Positions 12,375 to 13,497 of a stretch of 13,497 bases of DNA are shown here, piece by piece. The stretch is from NCBI GenBank assembly GCA_031428675.1, contig JANOYC010000089.1, positions 1 through 13,497 on the forward strand, read 5' to 3'. This DNA comes from JANOYC01 sp031428675 (GTDB taxonomy: Bacteria > Actinomycetota > Actinomycetes > Actinomycetales > Microbacteriaceae). The notes beneath the pieces are model-generated. The model did no database searches, was not told where the DNA came from, and saw only the letters and a list, made by a program, of their open reading frames with translations. Numbering within the stretch: position 1 is the first letter of the stretch; each line of letters opens with the position of its first letter. A program made the position numbers and the translations under genes.

Positions 12375-13497
12375 CGGACAACGAGAGCGCAAGCGACGGA
12401 CTCGAGCACTTCTACAGTGTGATTCCGGCCGGCGGCATCGGGTCGAGGCTGTGGCCGCTGTCGCGCTCGGACGCGCCGAAGTTTCTGCACGATCTCACCG
12501 GTTCGGGGCAGACGCTCCTCCGCGACACCTGGGACCGGCTCGTGCCGCTCTCGGGCAGCGACCGGATCATGGTCGTCACCGGCCGCGCCCACCGCGCCGC
12601 CGTCGAGCGCGAACTGCCCGAGCTGACCGACCCGAACGTCGTGCTCGAGAGCGAGCCGAAAGACTCGTCGGCGGCGATCGGCCTCGCGGCAGCGATCCTG
12701 GTGCGCCGCGAACCCGACGTGATCATCGGCTCGTTCAGCGCCGATCACGTCATCAAAGACACGCGTTCCTTCCGCCGCGCCGTGCGCGAAGCGGTCGCGG
12801 TGGCTGAAGCCGGTTACATCGCGACCATCGGCATCACGCCGACCGAGCCGGCGATCGGGTTCGGCTACATCCACTGCGCCGGCCGACTCGGCATCGAGGG
12901 TGCACCGCACGCGACGGCAGTTCACGCCTTCGTAGAGAAGCCGGATCTCGCGACGGCAGAGGAATACGTTGCCGGGGGCAACCATCTGTGGAACGGCGGC
13001 ATGTTCATTTCTCGCGCCGACGTGTTGCTCGAGCAGCTCGGGCAGTCGCACCCGCAATTGCTCGCGGGCCTCAACGAGCTCGCCGACGCGTGGGACACTC
13101 CGGCGCGCGGTGCGGTCGTCGATAAGGTCTGGCCGGAACTCACCAAGGTGGCGATCGACTACTCCGTCGCCGAGCCCGCCGCGGCCCAAGGTCGGCTCGC
13201 CGTCGTTCCCGGCGACTTCGACTGGGATGACGTGGGCGACTTTGCGTCCCTCGCAAAGTTGCACTCGGGCGGGCGAAAATCCGACCTCGCGATTCTGGGC
13301 GAGAACGCCCGTGTTCTCGCAGATTCCTCGAGTGGAGTCGTGGTGAGCCAGACCAAACGGCTCATCTCGCTCATCGGGGTCAACGACATCATCGTCGTCG
13401 ACACCGACGACGCCTTGCTCGTGACGACCACCGCCAACGCCCAGCGGGTCAAATCCGTCGTCGACGCGATTCGCCTGTCGGGTCGCAACGACGTTCT
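12371..13497 (+). CDS. manC: Mannose-1-phosphate guanylyltransferase (GDP-mannose pyrophosphorylase), 3' end cut by the window
   Basis: The frame is open from the ATG at 12371 to the window edge (375 complete codons). The enzyme makes GDP-mannose from GTP and mannose 1-phosphate for mannosylated glycolipids and polysaccharides. Visible are the nucleotidyltransferase motif PAGGIGSRLWPLSR (19-32) with Lys37 in APKFL, and SADHVI (123-128), which contains a metal-binding Asp. FVEKPD (187-192), WNGGMFISR (207-215) and a late DFDWDDVGDF motif complete the set. The translated end resembles the C-terminus of actinobacterial ManC proteins, so probably only a codon or two is missing. It is of the short type, without the phosphomannose isomerase domain of bifunctional homologues. 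It diverges from sdhCDAB. Confidence 0.94.
   Translation, partial: MTDNESASDGLEHFYSVIPAGGIGSRLWPLSRSDAPKFLHDLTGSGQTLLRDTWDRLVPLSGSDRIMVVTGRAHRAAVERELPELTDPNVVLESEPKDSSAAIGLAAAILVRREPDVIIGSFSADHVIKDTRSFRRAVREAVAVAEAGYIATIGITPTEPAIGFGYIHCAGRLGIEGAPHATAVHAFVEKPDLATAEEYVAGGNHLWNGGMFISRADVLLEQLGQSHPQLLAGLNELADAWDTPARGAVVDKVWPELTKVAIDYSVAEPAAAQGRLAVVPGDFDWDDVGDFASLAKLHSGGRKSDLAILGENARVLADSSSGVVVSQTKRLISLIGVNDIIVVDTDDALLVTTTANAQRVKSVVDAIRLSGRNDV

Noticed and set aside
12230..13264. A 344-codon open frame on the minus strand antisense to manC
   Set aside because: manC shows a full set of nucleotidyltransferase motifs and a good ribosome site; the antisense product is Arg/Gly/Val-rich without recognisable motifs.
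1..13497. Search for mobile elements, CRISPR arrays, toxin-antitoxin or defence genes, tRNAs and attachment sites
   Set aside because: Every coding stretch is accounted for by conserved housekeeping genes, composition is even, and no direct repeats, transposase motifs or tRNA-like folds were seen. The window does not appear to hold an undescribed multi-gene system.

Overview
This is an ordinary, gene-dense piece of chromosome from a high-GC Gram-positive bacterium, most probably an actinobacterium of the Microbacteriaceae type. The clues are strong GC3 bias, GTG starts, ATGA gene overlaps, an actinobacterial-style sdhCDAB operon divergent from manC, and a ribD-ribE-ribBA-ribH operon behind an FMN riboswitch. 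The genus cannot be fixed from the sequence alone. I found no mobile element, CRISPR array, tRNA, rRNA or defence system.

Layout. Positions 1-72 (+) are the last codons of a probable sugar-binding (SorC/DeoR-type) regulator, whose stop codon is interlocked with that of ribH. Positions 69-3516 (-) hold the riboflavin operon, transcribed ribD, ribE, ribBA, ribH. Its genes overlap by 4 nt or lie 3 nt apart, and together they encode the route from GTP and ribulose-5-phosphate to riboflavin apart from the dedicated phosphatase. Positions 3517-3780 carry its leader: a candidate -10 box, a canonical FMN (RFN) aptamer, a strong hairpin, and a 12-nt element that can pair with the 5' strand of aptamer helix P1. 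Positions 3780-3904 form a 125-nt inverted repeat with long G/A and C/T arms, directly after the trpS stop and probably its terminator.

Positions 3905-6916 (-) hold trpS, an exonuclease III gene and a YihY/BrkB-family membrane protein. A short divergent intergenic region separates the last of these from ptsI (6986-8668, +), enzyme I of the sugar phosphotransferase system. Converging on ptsI is the sdhCDAB operon (12154-8686, -), succinate dehydrogenase/complex II. A 216-nt divergent control region (12155-12370) then leads to manC (+), mannose-1-phosphate guanylyltransferase, which runs off the right edge probably only a codon or two short of its end.

The genes are housekeeping: flavin synthesis, a flavoenzyme complex that uses FAD (SdhA), tRNA charging, DNA repair, sugar uptake energetics and GDP-mannose supply. 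The points most worth a second look are non-coding: the predicted switch in the FMN riboswitch leader, the very long G-rich inverted repeat after trpS, and the inverted repeat in the sdh leader. One protein feature also stands out: an EF-hand-like acidic loop in the BrkB-family protein.
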